From Xanthomonas arboricola pv. populi (GTDB taxonomy: Bacteria > Pseudomonadota > Gammaproteobacteria > Xanthomonadales > Xanthomonadaceae), in NCBI RefSeq assembly GCF_002939945.1, contig NZ_MDEB01000002.1, forward strand, positions 220,974 through 284,973: DNA of 64,000 nucleotides. The letters are read 5' to 3'. Below the pieces are notes generated by a model, which saw only the letters and a list, made by a program, of their open reading frames with translations, made no database searches and was not told the origin of the DNA. Below are positions 45,896 through 56,048 of the stretch, in pieces; positions within the stretch are counted from its first letter, which is position 1; every line of letters begins with the position of its first letter. The translations under genes were made by a program, and so were the position numbers.

Positions 45896-47436
45896 GGCTT
45901 GCCGGAGATGTCGTACACCACGCGCGAGACGCCGCGCAATTCGTTGATGATGCGGTTGCTGACCGTGCCGAGGAAATCGTACGGCAGGTGCGCCCAGTGC
46001 GCGGTCATGAAGTCGATGGTTTCCACCGCGCGCAGCGCGATGACCCATTCGTAGGCGCGTGCATCGCCGACCACGCCCACTGATTTCACCGGCAGGAACA
46101 CCGCGAACGCCTGGCTGGTGGTGTCGTATAGATCGGCCTTGCGCAGCTCGTCGATGAAGATCGCATCGGCCTTGGCCAGCAGTTCGGCGTATTCGCGCTT
46201 CACTTCGCCCAGGATGCGCACGCCCAGGCCGGGACCGGGGAACGGATGGCGATACACCATCGTGCGCGGCAGGCCGAGTTCGACACCGAGGCGGCGCACT
46301 TCGTCCTTGAACAACTCGCGCAGCGGCTCGACCAGGCCAAGCTTCATGTGTTCGGGAAGGCCGCCGACGTTGTGGTGGCTCTTGATCACGTGTGCCTTGC
46401 CGGTCTTGCTGCCGGCCGACTCGATCACGTCCGGATAGATCGTGCCCTGCGCCAGCCACTTGGCATTGGCCAGCTTGCTGGATTCTTCGTCGAAGATATC
46501 CACGAACAGGTTGCCGATGATCTTGCGCTTGGCTTCCGGATCGCTGACGCCTTCCAGCTTGGCGAAGTAGCGGTCGGCCGCGTTGACCCGGATCACCTTC
46601 ACGCCCATGTGCTCGGCGAACATCGCCATGACCTGGTCGCCTTCCTGCCAGCGCAACAGGCCGGTATCGACGAACACGCAGGTCAGCTTGTCGCCGATCG
46701 CCTTGTGCAGCAGCGCGGCGACCACCGACGAATCTACGCCGCCGGACAGGCCAAGGATCACTTCGTCATCGCCAACCTGCTCGCGCACGCGCGCGATCTG
46801 GTCGTCGATGATGTTGGCCGCCGTCCACAGCGTCTGGCAGCCGCAGACATCGACCACGAAGCGGCGCAGCAAGGTCTGGCCCTGCAGCGTGTGGGTGACC
46901 TCGGGGTGGAACTGCACGCCGTACCAGCGCTTGTCCTCGTTGGACATCGCCGCCACCGGAATACGGTCGGTCACTGCGGTGACGGTGAAACCCGGCGGCA
47001 CCTGCGACACGTGGTCGCCGTGGCTCATCCACACATTCAGGCGCGACGCGCCGGCATGGTCGGTCAACCCTGCGAACAAGGCATCGGCGGCCACCACATC
47101 GACCTCGGCATGACCGAATTCGCGCTGATCCGCCGCCTCGGTGGCGCCGCCCAGCTGCGCAGCCAGCGTCTGCATGCCGTAGCAGATGCCCAACACCGGC
47201 AAGCCGCTGTCGAACACTTCCTGCGGCGCGACCGGCGCACCCGGCAAGGTAGTCGACTCGGGACCACCGGACAGGATGATGCCCTTGGCACCGAAGCCGG
47301 CGATCTCCGACGGGTCATGATCCCAGGCCCAGATCTCGCAATACACCCCGATCTCGCGGATACGCCGCGCAATCAGCTGGGTGTACTGCGCGCCGAAATC
47401 GAGGATGAGGATCTTGTCGCTATGGATATTGGTCAT
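45871..47436 (-). CDS. guaA: GMP synthase (glutamine-hydrolysing)
   Basis: Converts XMP to GMP with glutamine and ATP. 521 residues from ATG 47436 ([20 protein letters not shown]). The class I amidotransferase has its catalytic Cys in GICYGMQTL near residue 84 and the His-Glu in VQFHPEVTH. The ATP-PPase P-loop is [17 protein letters not shown]. The C terminus PPATIEWE is the normal end, so the adjacent remnants have not altered the gene. It forms guaB-guaA with the gene upstream, separated by 100 bp containing an inverted repeat. Confidence 0.97.
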   Translation of the reverse strand: MTNIHSDKILILDFGAQYTQLIARRIREIGVYCEIWAWDHDPSEIAGFGAKGIILSGGPESTTLPGAPVAPQEVFDSGLPVLGICYGMQTLAAQLGGATEAADQREFGHAEVDVVAADALFAGLTDHAGASRLNVWMSHGDHVSQVPPGFTVTAVTDRIPVAAMSNEDKRWYGVQFHPEVTHTLQGQTLLRRFVVDVCGCQTLWTAANIIDDQIARVREQVGDDEVILGLSGGVDSSVVAALLHKAIGDKLTCVFVDTGLLRWQEGDQVMAMFAEHMGVKVIRVNAADRYFAKLEGVSDPEAKRKIIGNLFVDIFDEESSKLANAKWLAQGTIYPDVIESAGSKTGKAHVIKSHHNVGGLPEHMKLGLVEPLRELFKDEVRRLGVELGLPRTMVYRHPFPGPGLGVRILGEVKREYAELLAKADAIFIDELRKADLYDTTSQAFAVFLPVKSVGVVGDARAYEWVIALRAVETIDFMTAHWAHLPYDFLGTVSNRIINELRGVSRVVYDISGKPPATIEWE

Positions 47437-47443
47437 TGGCGCC

Positions 47444-47525
47444 GGGAATCGGGAACGGGGAATCGGGAATGGGCAAAGCGGCGCAGACGCTGGTTCATCG
47501 ATTCCCGACTCCCGATTCCCCATTC
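47444..47525. repeat. GGGAATCGGGA repeats forming an inverted repeat
   Basis: Between guaA and guaB the left arm (47444-47473) repeats GGGAATCGGGA with small changes, and the right arm (47500-47525) is ATTCCCGACTCCCGATTCCC, close to its reverse complement. The arms can pair over about 25 bp with a 26-nt loop. This tandem GGGAATC type is known as a dispersed repeat between genes in xanthomonads. Confidence 0.75.
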
Positions 47526-47536
47526 ATGGATGGGCA

Positions 47537-48994
47537 TCAGCCCATGCGGTAGTTCGGCGGTTCCTTGGTGATCTGCACGTCGTGGACATGGCTTTCGCGC
47601 TGGCCGGCACCGGTGATGGTGACGAACTTCGGCTTGGTGCGCATTTCCTCGATGGTCGCGCAGCCCACGTAGCCCATCGTCGCGCGCAGGCCGCCGATCA
47701 GCTGATGGACGATGCCACCGACCGGGCCGCGATACGGCACCCGCCCTTCGATGCCTTCCGGCACCAGCTTGTCGGCATCGCTGGAATCCTGGAAATAACG
47801 GTCCTTGGACCCCTTCTCCATCGCGCCCAGGCTGCCCATACCGCGGTAGCTCTTGTAGCTGCGGCCCTGGAACAGCTCGACCTCGCCCGGGGCTTCCTCG
47901 GTGCCGGCGAACAGGCCGCCGACCATCACCGTGGAGGCGCCGGCGACCAGCGCCTTGCCGATGTCGCCGGAATAGCGGATGCCGCCATCGGCGATCAACG
48001 GGATACGGTCCTGCAGCGCCTCGGCGACCATGTCCACCGCCGTGATCTGCGGCACGCCGACACCGGCGACCACGCGCGTGGTGCAGATCGACCCGGGGCC
48101 CACGCCGACCTTGACCGCATCGGCGCCAGCGTCCATCAGTGCCAGTGCGGCATCGCCGGTGACGATGTTGCCGCCGATCACCTGCAGCTGCGGATACGCC
48201 TTCTTGACCCAGGCCACGCGATCAATGACGCCCTGCGAATGGCCGTGTGCGGTATCGACGATCACCACGTCCACGCCCGCCGCAGCCAGCAGTTCGATGC
48301 GCTGCTCGGTGTCGCCGCCCACCCCGACCGCCGCGCCGACCAGCAGGCGCGTGGACCCGTCCTTGGCGGCGTTGGGGTTGTCGGTCTTCTTCTGGATGTC
48401 CTTGACCGTGATCAGGCCGCGCAGCTCGAAGCTGTCGTTGACCACCAGGATCTTTTCGATGCGGTTGCGATGCAGCAGCTCCAGCACTTCCTCGTCGCTG
48501 GCGCCTTCGCGCACGGTGATCAGGCGATCCTTCTTGGTCATGATGTGGCGGACCGGATCGTCGAGCTTCTTCTCGAAGCGCATGTCGCGGCTGGTGACGA
48601 TGCCGACCAGTTCGCTGCCATCCACCACCGGCACACCGGAGATGTTGCGCGCGCGGGTCAGCTTGAGCACCTCGCCGATGGTGGTGTCCGGGCTCACCGT
48701 GAACGGCTCGGTGATGACGCCGGATTCGAACTTCTTGACCCGGGCGACTTCGCCGGCCTGCTGCGCAGGGGTCAGATTCTTGTGGATGATGCCGATGCCG
48801 CCCAGCTGGGCCATGGCCACCGCCAGGCGGTGTTCGGTCACTGTGTCCATCGCGGCCGAGAGAATCGGCAGTTTCAGGCGCAGATCGCGCGTCAGCCGGG
48901 TTTCCAGGCTGACGTCCTTGGGCAGGACGATCGAATGAGCGGGGACGAGGGAAACGTCGTCGTAGGTGAGAGCTTCAGCCTGGATGCGGAGCAT
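47537..48994 (-). CDS. guaB: Inosine-5'-monophosphate dehydrogenase
   Basis: Oxidises IMP to XMP with NAD+, the rate-limiting step to GMP. 485 residues from ATG 48994 ([20 protein letters not shown]). The catalytic Cys loop is [12 protein letters not shown] near residue 300, followed by [15 protein letters not shown] and the flap Arg-Tyr region KGSKDRYFQ. Two CBS domains are inserted around residues 95-205 ([13 protein letters not shown]..., [15 protein letters not shown]...), the usual arrangement. It is followed downstream by guaA. Confidence 0.97.
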   Translation of the reverse strand: MLRIQAEALTYDDVSLVPAHSIVLPKDVSLETRLTRDLRLKLPILSAAMDTVTEHRLAVAMAQLGGIGIIHKNLTPAQQAGEVARVKKFESGVITEPFTVSPDTTIGEVLKLTRARNISGVPVVDGSELVGIVTSRDMRFEKKLDDPVRHIMTKKDRLITVREGASDEEVLELLHRNRIEKILVVNDSFELRGLITVKDIQKKTDNPNAAKDGSTRLLVGAAVGVGGDTEQRIELLAAAGVDVVIVDTAHGHSQGVIDRVAWVKKAYPQLQVIGGNIVTGDAALALMDAGADAVKVGVGPGSICTTRVVAGVGVPQITAVDMVAEALQDRIPLIADGGIRYSGDIGKALVAGASTVMVGGLFAGTEEAPGEVELFQGRSYKSYRGMGSLGAMEKGSKDRYFQDSSDADKLVPEGIEGRVPYRGPVGGIVHQLIGGLRATMGYVGCATIEEMRTKPKFVTITGAGQRESHVHDVQITKEPPNYRMG

Positions 48995-49084
48995 CGGCGG
49001 ACCCGAGTTTGGGGAAGCGCGGCATTTTACCCTGAAAGCCTTCACGAAGACACAACGCGACTGCAATGCAGCGTTACGCGCGCC

Positions 49085-49969
49085 TCAGCCAGCCGCGTCG
49101 GCCGCTTCCAGCGTGTTCTGCATCAGCGTGGCGACCGTCATCGGCCCTACTCCACCCGGCACCGGCGTGATCCAGGCCGCACGCTGCACCGCCGCGTCGA
49201 AACCGACATCGCCGACCAGGCGGCCGTCGTCCAGTCGATTGATGCCGACATCGATCACCACCGCACCGGGCTTGACCCATTCGCCCGGAATCAGCCCGGG
49301 GCGACCCACCGCCACGACGAGAATGTCGGCATTGCGTACGCTGGCCTCCAGCACCTCGGGCGGGGTGAACTTGTGGCAGCTGGTGACCGTGCAACCGGCG
49401 ATCAGCAGCTCAAGGCCCATCGGCCGGCCGACATGATTGCTCACGCCCACAATGGTCGCGTTGCGGCCGCGCACCGGCTGATCGGTGTGACCCAGCAAGG
49501 TCACGATGCCGCGCGGCGTGCACGGACGCAGGCCGAATTCGCGCAGCGCCAGATGCCCGACATTCTGCGGATGGAAGCCATCGACGTCCTTGCGCGGATC
49601 GATGCGCTGGATCAGGCGATTGGCATCGGGGATGCCTGGCAACGGCAGCTGGATCAGGATGCCGTGGATCTTGGGATCGGCATTGAGCTGGTCGATCAGC
49701 CGCGCCAACTCCGCCTCGCTGGTGCCCTGCGGCAAGTCGTAGTCGAAGGCTTCGATGCCGACCTTTTCCGCTGCGCGCCGTTTGTTGCGCACATACACCG
49801 ACGAGGCCGGATCTCCACCGACCAGCACCACCGCCAGCCCGGGGCGCGCCTTGCCGGCGGCCAGGCGCGCATCCACGCGCAGCTTCAACCCGTCGAGCAG
49901 TTCCTCGGCGATGCGGCGACCATCGAGAAGGCGGGCCGGAGCAGAGGAAGCTGGCGCGGAAACGGTCAT
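49085..49969 (-). CDS. folD: Bifunctional methylenetetrahydrofolate dehydrogenase/cyclohydrolase
   Basis: Interconverts one-carbon folates (5,10-methylene- to 10-formyl-THF) for purine synthesis, which fits the nearby gua genes. 294 residues. The active-site Lys is in [16 protein letters not shown] near residue 63, followed by [24 protein letters not shown], and the cofactor-binding [17 protein letters not shown]. The C-terminal [16 protein letters not shown] is invariant in FolD. Confidence 0.96.
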   Translation of the reverse strand: MTVSAPASSAPARLLDGRRIAEELLDGLKLRVDARLAAGKARPGLAVVLVGGDPASSVYVRNKRRAAEKVGIEAFDYDLPQGTSEAELARLIDQLNADPKIHGILIQLPLPGIPDANRLIQRIDPRKDVDGFHPQNVGHLALREFGLRPCTPRGIVTLLGHTDQPVRGRNATIVGVSNHVGRPMGLELLIAGCTVTSCHKFTPPEVLEASVRNADILVVAVGRPGLIPGEWVKPGAVVIDVGINRLDDGRLVGDVGFDAAVQRAAWITPVPGGVGPMTVATLMQNTLEAADAAG

Positions 49970-50018
49970 GGGGCGTCAGGTGTAGAGTCGAAGGCCGTCT
50001 ATTGTCCCCGATTCCGTC

Positions 50019-50339
50019 ATGACCGACACCACCTCGACACCCGACCCGATCACCACATCCATCGAAGCGGCCGCATTTCGCCGTCTGTTGCAGCATCTCA
50101 ACCAGGAGCGGCCGGATGTGCAGAACATCGATCTGATGATCCTGGCCGGCTTCTGCCGCAATTGCCTGGGCGACTGGTACCGCGAAGCCGCCGAAGCGCA
50201 AGGCCAGCCGATGAGCAAGGAGCAGGCGCGCGAAGCGGTATACGGCATGCCGTTTGCCGATTGGAAACGGCAGCATCAAAAAGACGCCACCCCCGAGCAG
50301 CTGGAAGCCTTCGCGGCCGCTCAACGCAGGCACGGCTGA
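50019..50339 (+). CDS. DUF1244 (SMc04008-like) protein
   Basis: 106 residues. DLMILAGFCRNCLGDWYREA and YGMPFADWKRQHQKDA identify the DUF1244 family, a small helical protein with two conserved cysteines in the CRNC motif. It is found in many proteobacteria; function unknown. It is divergent from folD across 49 bp. Confidence 0.87.
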   Translation: MTDTTSTPDPITTSIEAAAFRRLLQHLNQERPDVQNIDLMILAGFCRNCLGDWYREAAEAQGQPMSKEQAREAVYGMPFADWKRQHQKDATPEQLEAFAAAQRRHG

Positions 50340-50701
50340 GTTAATCGGCCGGCGCATTGGCGCCGGCCGTTCTATAACCGAGTTTTCTCGATCAGCCACG
50401 ACAACGGTATCGCGACGCCGGATCTCGCACGCGATGCTGACGGCCTAGCCCTAGTCCTAGTCCACGCCCAGCTCGACCAGGGCCGCCTGCCCGAACGCCA
50501 ACGCTGTCTCAAAGGTTTCGCAAGTCTCGTCTTCCACCCCGGCAGCAACCAACTGCACTGCGTGCTCACGGCCGCAGGCGCGCACCAGCACGTTGGCCCG
50601 CCGTGTCGATCACCAACGGCACGGCGTTCTGGCCAGCAAGGGCCCAAACGACGAACGACGCCAGATGGCGTCGTTCGTGGATGCAGGCGATGACCAGGCA
50701 A
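50340..50701. other. Intergenic region with a possible gene remnant
   Basis: About 360 bp after the DUF1244 gene and before the 3' end of galU. Apart from the fragment at 50457-50592 nothing convincing is present. A palindrome around 50652-50675 (AACGACGAACGACGCC and GGCGTCGTTCGT) forms a hairpin. Confidence 0.5.
50457..50592 (-). pseudogene. Possible remnant of a Kef-type RCK domain
   Basis: An open minus-strand frame of about 44 codons reads VLVRACGREHAVQLVAAGVE, then DETCETFETALAFGQAALVELG and ends in a stop. The pattern (…A-x-x-x-x-H-A-x-x-L-x-x-A-G-V/A-x-x…-E-T-F-E-x-A-L-x-x-G) recalls the C-terminal end of the RCK_N domain of Kef-type potassium/proton antiporters. No start or membrane part precedes it. 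The likeness is moderate, so this is a tentative call. Confidence 0.35.
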
Positions 50702-51595
50702 TCAGCCGCGCGCGTCGGCCTCGGCCAACGCAGTGCGCAGGATTTCCTTGGCCGGCCCGCCATGCTTTTCGTGCTCAAGCGCGAAATGCACGGTGGCTTC
50801 GATCAGACCGATATGCGCACCGCAATCGAAGCGGCGGCCTTCGAAGCGATAGGCGTCGACGGTTTCCTGCTGCAGCAGTCCGGCGATCGCATCGGTCAGC
50901 TGGATTTCGCCGCCAGCGCCAGCGCCTGTCCCTTCGAGCAGCTCGAAGATCTTCGGGCTGAGCACATAACGACCGACCACCGCCAGGTTGCTCGGTGCCA
51001 CTTCCGGCTTGGGCTTTTCGACGATGGCGTTGATGCGCCCCTTGCGACCATCGAACGCATCGGTGGCCACGATGCCGTAGCTGGCGGTCTTGTCGTGCGG
51101 CACATCCTCGACGGCAATGACGCTACCGCCCGAAGCCTCGGCCACATCGGCCATTTGGGTCAACGCACCGGCACCACGGTTCCAGATCAGGTCGTCCGGC
51201 AGCAACACCGCGAACGGCTCGTCGCCGACCACGGCCTTGGCACACAGCACGGCATGACCCAGACCAAGCGCTTCGGCCTGCGTCACGAAAATGGCGCGCA
51301 CGCCTTCGGGCAAGGCATGCCGCACCAGCTCCAGCTGCTCGAGCTTGCCGGCGCGCTCCAGCTTTTGTTCCAGCTCGTAAGCCTTGTCGAAGTAGTCGGC
51401 GATCGAATGCTTGTAGCGGTTGGTCACGAAGATCAGCGTGTCGCAACCAGCCTGGATGGCTTCGTCGACGGCGTACTGGATAAGCGGTTTGTCGATGATT
51501 GGCAGCATTTCTTTCGGCACCGTTTTGGTTGCCGGAAGAAAGCGGGTCCCAAGACCTGCGACGGGGAATACGGCCTTGCGAATACGCTTGCTCAT
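50702..51595 (-). CDS. galU: UTP-glucose-1-phosphate uridylyltransferase
   Basis: Makes UDP-glucose, a precursor for exopolysaccharide and LPS. 297 residues. The nucleotide-binding start AVFPVAGLGTRFLPATKT, followed by VPKEMLPIIDKPLIQYAVDE, is the GalU signature, and LLPDDLIWN and IVEKPKPE are also present. The start overlaps the stop of the upstream epimerase gene by 1 nt, so it is part of the polysaccharide run. Confidence 0.96.
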   Translation of the reverse strand: MSKRIRKAVFPVAGLGTRFLPATKTVPKEMLPIIDKPLIQYAVDEAIQAGCDTLIFVTNRYKHSIADYFDKAYELEQKLERAGKLEQLELVRHALPEGVRAIFVTQAEALGLGHAVLCAKAVVGDEPFAVLLPDDLIWNRGAGALTQMADVAEASGGSVIAVEDVPHDKTASYGIVATDAFDGRKGRINAIVEKPKPEVAPSNLAVVGRYVLSPKIFELLEGTGAGAGGEIQLTDAIAGLLQQETVDAYRFEGRRFDCGAHIGLIEATVHFALEHEKHGGPAKEILRTALAEADARG

Positions 51596-53502
51596 TAAAG
51601 TCTTCTGACCTCACGTGCGGGGAATGGAACGACCGTATCAGATCGCGCGTCGACTTTCCGTCGAGCAGCCGCAAAATCCGGCATCAGACTGCCCAGCACA
51701 GTCTCCATCGCCTTGATGTCGTAACGGTTAACCGCCTCACGCAAGCGCGTCACCAGCTGCAACACCTGCTCGTGCGAGAACTCGCGCACGCCGGCTTCCA
51801 GAATCTTGGGATGCGCGGTGGGGCGATAGTCTTCGTCGGAGTAGAACAGGGTTTCGTGCAGCTTCTCGCCCGGACGCAAGCCGGTATAGAGGATGGCCAC
51901 ATCCTTGCCGGGCTGCTTGCCGGCAAGACGGATCATCTGCTCGGCGAGCAGGCGGATCGGCACCGGCTCGCCCATGTCCAGCGTATAGATCGCGCCATGC
52001 GAGGCGGAGGCTGCGGCCTGCACCACCAGCTGGCAGGCTTCCGGAATGGTCATGAAGTAACGCGTCACATCCGGATGCGTCACCGTGACCGGGCCGCCCT
52101 GACGGATCTGCTCGCGGAACAACGGCACCACGCTGCCGGCCGAATCCAGCACGTTGCCGAAACGCACGGTGATGAAGCGCGTCGGCGCATCGCGCGCGTC
52201 AAGACTCTGGCAGATCATCTCCGCATAACGCTTGCTTGCACCCAGCACGTTGACCGGCTCGACCGCCTTGTCGGTTGAGATGAAAACGAAGGTCTCGATG
52301 CGTGCACGCTGACAGGCGCGCGCCACGTTTTCGGTGGCCAGCACGTTGTTGCGTACCGCCTCGCGCAATTGCTCTTCCAGCAGCGGCACCTGCTTGTAGG
52401 CGGCGGCATGGAACACCGCATCCGGCGGTGCGGTGTTCAAGGCATGCGCGACCACCGCCGGGTCGCCGCAATCGCCCAGCACACGTACCACTTCGATATC
52501 GGGGAACAACCGACGCAGGTCCGAATCGACGGTCAGTAATGCCAGCTCATCGATTTCCAGCAGCACGATGCGACGCGCGCCGTGACGCGCGCACTGGCGG
52601 CAGACTTCCGACCCGATCGACCCGCCCGCGCCGGTCACCATCACCGTCTTGTTGGTCAACCAGTCGCGAATCAAGCGCCAATCCGGGGTAACCGGTTTGC
52701 GGTTGAGCAGGTCTTCGATCGCGACTTCCTTCAGCTCTCCAGGCAACGAGCGCCCTTCCAGCACGTTGATCAGCTTGGGCACCATGCGGAATGGCAGCCC
52801 GGTGCTTTCGCAGATGGCCACCACGCGCTGCATGCCGGAGGCATCCAGCGACGGGATCGCGATGACCAGCAGTTTGGCTGCCGTTTCCTTGGCGATGGCT
52901 GCAGCCTGATCCAGGTTGCCCAGCACATTCAGGCCCTGAATCTTGGCGCCATGCAGGTTGTTGGCATCGTCCAGATACCCGACCGGCACGAATGCACCGG
53001 TGCGGCGCAGATCCCGGACAAGACCTTCGGCGGCGCGACCTGCGCCGAGGATCAACACCCGCTGCGCGGCATCGCCGGAGTGCGCGATCTGGTAATCCTT
53101 CCAGGCGCGGTACAGCAGCCGTGGCGTGCCCAGCAGCGCAGACAGGGCAAACGGATAGACGACCAGCACCGACAGCGGCACCCCATCCAGGCGGTCATAG
53201 GACAGCGCCAGCACGATCGCGACCAGACCGAGAAAACTCGACTTGAAGATGTTCCATAGGTCCGGCACCGAGGCGAATCGCCACAGCCCTCGATACAGGC
53301 CCATCTTCCAGAACACCAGGCCTTGCGCGACCAGAGCGACGGCGGTGCGCCAATCCCACAAGGGCAGATCGGGAGCCTCGCGCAGCATGGAGTAGCGGCC
53401 GGCATGCAGCAGCTGCCAGCACACCCACACCATCAACAGGTCATGCAGCACCACCGCCGCTTGCGGCAGGGCTTTGGTCAAACGGTCACGCCAGGAAATC
53501 AT
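51595..53502 (-). CDS. Membrane-bound nucleotide-sugar epimerase/dehydratase (WbpM/CapD family)
   Basis: 635-residue inner-membrane enzyme making modified UDP-sugars for O-antigen or capsule. Four N-terminal transmembrane segments are followed by a first nucleotide-binding domain (RVLILGAGRAAEGLVRDL near 148-165) and a second SDR domain (VMVTGAGGSIGSEVCRQ near 290). The catalytic region reads FVFISTDKAVEPVNVLGASK. The position normally held by Met in the M-x3-K variant of this family is Leu here. It lies between a WecA-type gene and galU in the same run. Confidence 0.92.
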   Translation of the reverse strand: MISWRDRLTKALPQAAVVLHDLLMVWVCWQLLHAGRYSMLREAPDLPLWDWRTAVALVAQGLVFWKMGLYRGLWRFASVPDLWNIFKSSFLGLVAIVLALSYDRLDGVPLSVLVVYPFALSALLGTPRLLYRAWKDYQIAHSGDAAQRVLILGAGRAAEGLVRDLRRTGAFVPVGYLDDANNLHGAKIQGLNVLGNLDQAAAIAKETAAKLLVIAIPSLDASGMQRVVAICESTGLPFRMVPKLINVLEGRSLPGELKEVAIEDLLNRKPVTPDWRLIRDWLTNKTVMVTGAGGSIGSEVCRQCARHGARRIVLLEIDELALLTVDSDLRRLFPDIEVVRVLGDCGDPAVVAHALNTAPPDAVFHAAAYKQVPLLEEQLREAVRNNVLATENVARACQRARIETFVFISTDKAVEPVNVLGASKRYAEMICQSLDARDAPTRFITVRFGNVLDSAGSVVPLFREQIRQGGPVTVTHPDVTRYFMTIPEACQLVVQAAASASHGAIYTLDMGEPVPIRLLAEQMIRLAGKQPGKDVAILYTGLRPGEKLHETLFYSDEDYRPTAHPKILEAGVREFSHEQVLQLVTRLREAVNRYDIKAMETVLGSLMPDFAAARRKVDARSDTVVPFPAREVRRL

Positions 53503-53515
53503 AAAAGTCCATTAC

Positions 53516-54493
53516 TCAGGAATTGCGCAGTCCATCGCGCAGAAAATGCCAGATTGCGGTGGCACCCAGGCCCCATACCAGGGCCCCGCACACCTGCAGC
53601 CAAGTTGCATCATGACGAATTAGCGCATACAAGCAGACCGCAGCGACGCTGAAAGCGAAATAAATACCGGTTACCGGAACGTGCGTCTCAAGCTTGCGTG
53701 CCAGCCGCTGATAGAGATGCTGGGCATGCGGCTCCCACCACCGTTGCCCGGCGAGCATGCGAGACAGCAGCGTGAAGCCGGCGTCTACAAGAAATACGGT
53801 CAGTGGCAACCAGCTGATCCACCAGCTCACCTGCCCGCTCGCCACCGTCAGCGCCAGCAACGCAGCCAGCACATATCCCAATGCGCCACTGCCGCCGTCG
53901 CCCAGAAAGATGCGCGCACGCGGGAAGTTGAACGGCAAAAATCCCAGGCAGGATGCGGCAACCGCAAGACCGGCCCACGTCCAGGCGCCAGGCGCAACCG
54001 CGGCAAACGCCAGTGCGGCCAGAGCCGCCTGGCTGCTGGCCAGGCCGTTGATGCCGTCCATGAAGTTCCAGACGTTGATCAACACCACCGATGCCATGGC
54101 GGTGAGCACGCCATCCCAGAGCTTGCCCGTGTAATGGCTGACCAGCCAGCCCAGCATGGCCGAAGCCAATAGATGAATCGCAAAACGCAGCCTGGCCGAG
54201 AGCGGGCGATGGTCGTCCCACCAACCCACCCCGGCCACCAGCACCAAGCCGGCAGCGAACCACCTGATGATCGGGCCTGCCGCCGGCCAGAACACGCCTG
54301 CCGCCACGCACCCGGACAGCAGCGCCGCCACGATTGCCATGCCACCGCCACGCGGGGTGGCGACCACATGGCTGCGGCGTGCACCCGGATGATCGAGCAG
54401 CCGCCGATGCAGCGCGTAACGTCGCAACAACCAGGTTCCGAGTGCCGCGACCGTCAGGTGCGACAGACACCACCACAGCCAGGCCTGCGGCAT
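53516..54493 (-). CDS. Glycosyltransferase family 4 (WecA/WbpL-like)
   Basis: 325-residue integral membrane phosphosugar transferase that loads the first sugar onto undecaprenyl phosphate. Start ATG 54493 (MPQAWLWWCLSHL) overlaps the lapB stop by 1 nt. Motifs: PRGGGMAIV near residue 48, WWDDHRPL, the metal-binding NVWNFMDGINGLAS and the catalytic IFLGDGGSGALGY. About ten transmembrane segments. With the WbpM-type enzyme next door it probably starts O-antigen synthesis; the exact sugar is not decided. Confidence 0.92.
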   Translation of the reverse strand: MPQAWLWWCLSHLTVAALGTWLLRRYALHRRLLDHPGARRSHVVATPRGGGMAIVAALLSGCVAAGVFWPAAGPIIRWFAAGLVLVAGVGWWDDHRPLSARLRFAIHLLASAMLGWLVSHYTGKLWDGVLTAMASVVLINVWNFMDGINGLASSQAALAALAFAAVAPGAWTWAGLAVAASCLGFLPFNFPRARIFLGDGGSGALGYVLAALLALTVASGQVSWWISWLPLTVFLVDAGFTLLSRMLAGQRWWEPHAQHLYQRLARKLETHVPVTGIYFAFSVAAVCLYALIRHDATWLQVCGALVWGLGATAIWHFLRDGLRNS

Positions 54494-55671
54494 CAGACCA
54501 CCGCGTAATTCAACAGCGGCTTGACCGTGCCCCATTCCTTGCAACTCGGGCATTGCCAGTGGTGCGTCTTCGCGCCGAAGCCGCAGCGGGTGCAGCGGTA
54601 ACTCGGGTTGCGCACCAGCAACTGGTCGGTGATGTGCTTGAGATCCTGCAAGGTGCCGACCGGGTCGCTGCCTTCGGCCAGGGTCAGGTCGATCAACGCC
54701 GATTCGCCGCGGACCGATGGCCGATCCTTGAGCTGACGGCCCAGATAGGCCAACGCCGGCGCCACGCCATCCTGCGCTTCCATCAACTGCGTCAATGCCA
54801 GCACCGGGGCGATGCCGCGATAGTGCTCGGTCATCTCGGACAGGAAATTACGTGCGCCGGCGATATCGCCGACCCGGCGATAGGCCGCCATCAATGCGGG
54901 AATGATCTCCGGCAGGTATTCCGGATCATGCCGCGCAGCACGTTCGAACGCGCGTACCGCCGCTTCGTCGTGTCCGCGCTCGGCTTCGATGCGTCCTTCC
55001 AGAATACCAGCGCGCACCGAGGTGCCGTCGGCCTGGTAGGCGCGCGCGACCGCCTGCAGCGCTTCGTCGGGCTTGCTTGAGCCGCGATAGCGATCGGCCA
55101 GTTCGCACTCGAATTGCGAAATCAGCTTGCCCATCGGCTCGCCGGTGACTTCTTCGTAACGGGTGGCGTTATCGATCGCCTTTTCCCAATCACGCTCGGC
55201 CTGATAGATGCCGATCAGATGACGCAACGCCTGCGGCGCACGCTGATCCAGTTGCGCCAACTCGGTGAACACGGTCTCGGCACGATCCAGCAGGCCGGAC
55301 TTCATATAGTCCTCGCCCAACGCGAGCAAGGCCTGCACGCGCTGCTGATCGGTCAGGTCGGCGCGTTGCACCAGGCCCTGATGTAGCCGGATCGCGCGAT
55401 CGACCTCACCGCGACGGCGGAACAGATGCCCCAACGCGACCTGGGTCTCGAAGGTTTCCTTGTCCAGTTCGGCGATGTGCAGAAACAGCTCGATCGCCTT
55501 GTCCGGCTGCTCGTTGAGCAGATAGTTCAGACCGCGAAAATACGTGCTGGACAGGCGACTGACCTGGGTGTCGCCATGGCGTTGACCGCCGCGGCGGCCA
55601 ACGATCCAGCCCCCCAGCGCTGCCAACGGCACGAACAGGAAGAACCAGATCCACTCGGTCAGAAAGTCCAT
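54493..55671 (-). CDS. lapB: LapB (YciM), LPS assembly regulator
   Basis: 392-residue inner-membrane-anchored protein that controls LpxC turnover and thus LPS amount. One N-terminal transmembrane segment (WIWFFLFVPLAALGGWIVGRR) is followed by tetratricopeptide repeats (about residues 40-350). A C-terminal rubredoxin-like zinc finger has Cys pairs in YRCTRCGFG and WQCPSCKEWG. lapA lies 6 bp upstream in the same operon. This is the standard lapAB pair. Confidence 0.95.
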   Translation of the reverse strand: MDFLTEWIWFFLFVPLAALGGWIVGRRGGQRHGDTQVSRLSSTYFRGLNYLLNEQPDKAIELFLHIAELDKETFETQVALGHLFRRRGEVDRAIRLHQGLVQRADLTDQQRVQALLALGEDYMKSGLLDRAETVFTELAQLDQRAPQALRHLIGIYQAERDWEKAIDNATRYEEVTGEPMGKLISQFECELADRYRGSSKPDEALQAVARAYQADGTSVRAGILEGRIEAERGHDEAAVRAFERAARHDPEYLPEIIPALMAAYRRVGDIAGARNFLSEMTEHYRGIAPVLALTQLMEAQDGVAPALAYLGRQLKDRPSVRGESALIDLTLAEGSDPVGTLQDLKHITDQLLVRNPSYRCTRCGFGAKTHHWQCPSCKEWGTVKPLLNYAVV

Positions 55672-55677
55672 ACGCGC

Positions 55678-55983
55678 TTACAGTCCATCAAAGGGGCGCG
55701 GCTCGACTGCGGCAGGCGCAATGGGCCTGGCATCGGTGCGACTGACTGCAACGGCCTTGTTGGCCTGGCGCAGTTTGGAATAGAGGGGAATCACCACACT
55801 GACCAGCACCATGCCGGCACCGATCAACACACCGACCAGCAGCGCGACGATGATCGCGATTCCGGAGGTGGTATGCACACTAGAGAAAAGGAAGTCGAGA
55901 GTGACGTCCTGGGAATTGACCGCACCGATGATCAGACCGACCAACAGGAAGGCCAACATCACCAGCAAGCGAAACACCTTCAT
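55678..55983 (-). CDS. lapA: LapA-family inner-membrane protein
   Basis: 101 residues. Two transmembrane segments are visible: LLVMLAFLLVGLIIGAVNSQ and GIAIIVALLVGVLIGAGMVL. Between them sits DVTLDFLF, which is typical of LapA. The C-terminal tail is cytosolic. It partners LapB, just downstream on the same strand. Confidence 0.92.
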   Translation of the reverse strand: MKVFRLLVMLAFLLVGLIIGAVNSQDVTLDFLFSSVHTTSGIAIIVALLVGVLIGAGMVLVSVVIPLYSKLRQANKAVAVSRTDARPIAPAAVEPRPFDGL

Positions 55984-56048
55984 GGCCGGACTCCGTCAAA
56001 AGAGGCTTAGCTTAACCGAGCCGCCATAAACGCAGCGGCAGAACGACC

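Noticed and set aside
47381..50344. 987-codon plus-strand frame spanning guaB and folD antisense
   Set aside because: guaB and folD on the minus strand have all their catalytic motifs; this is a shadow frame.
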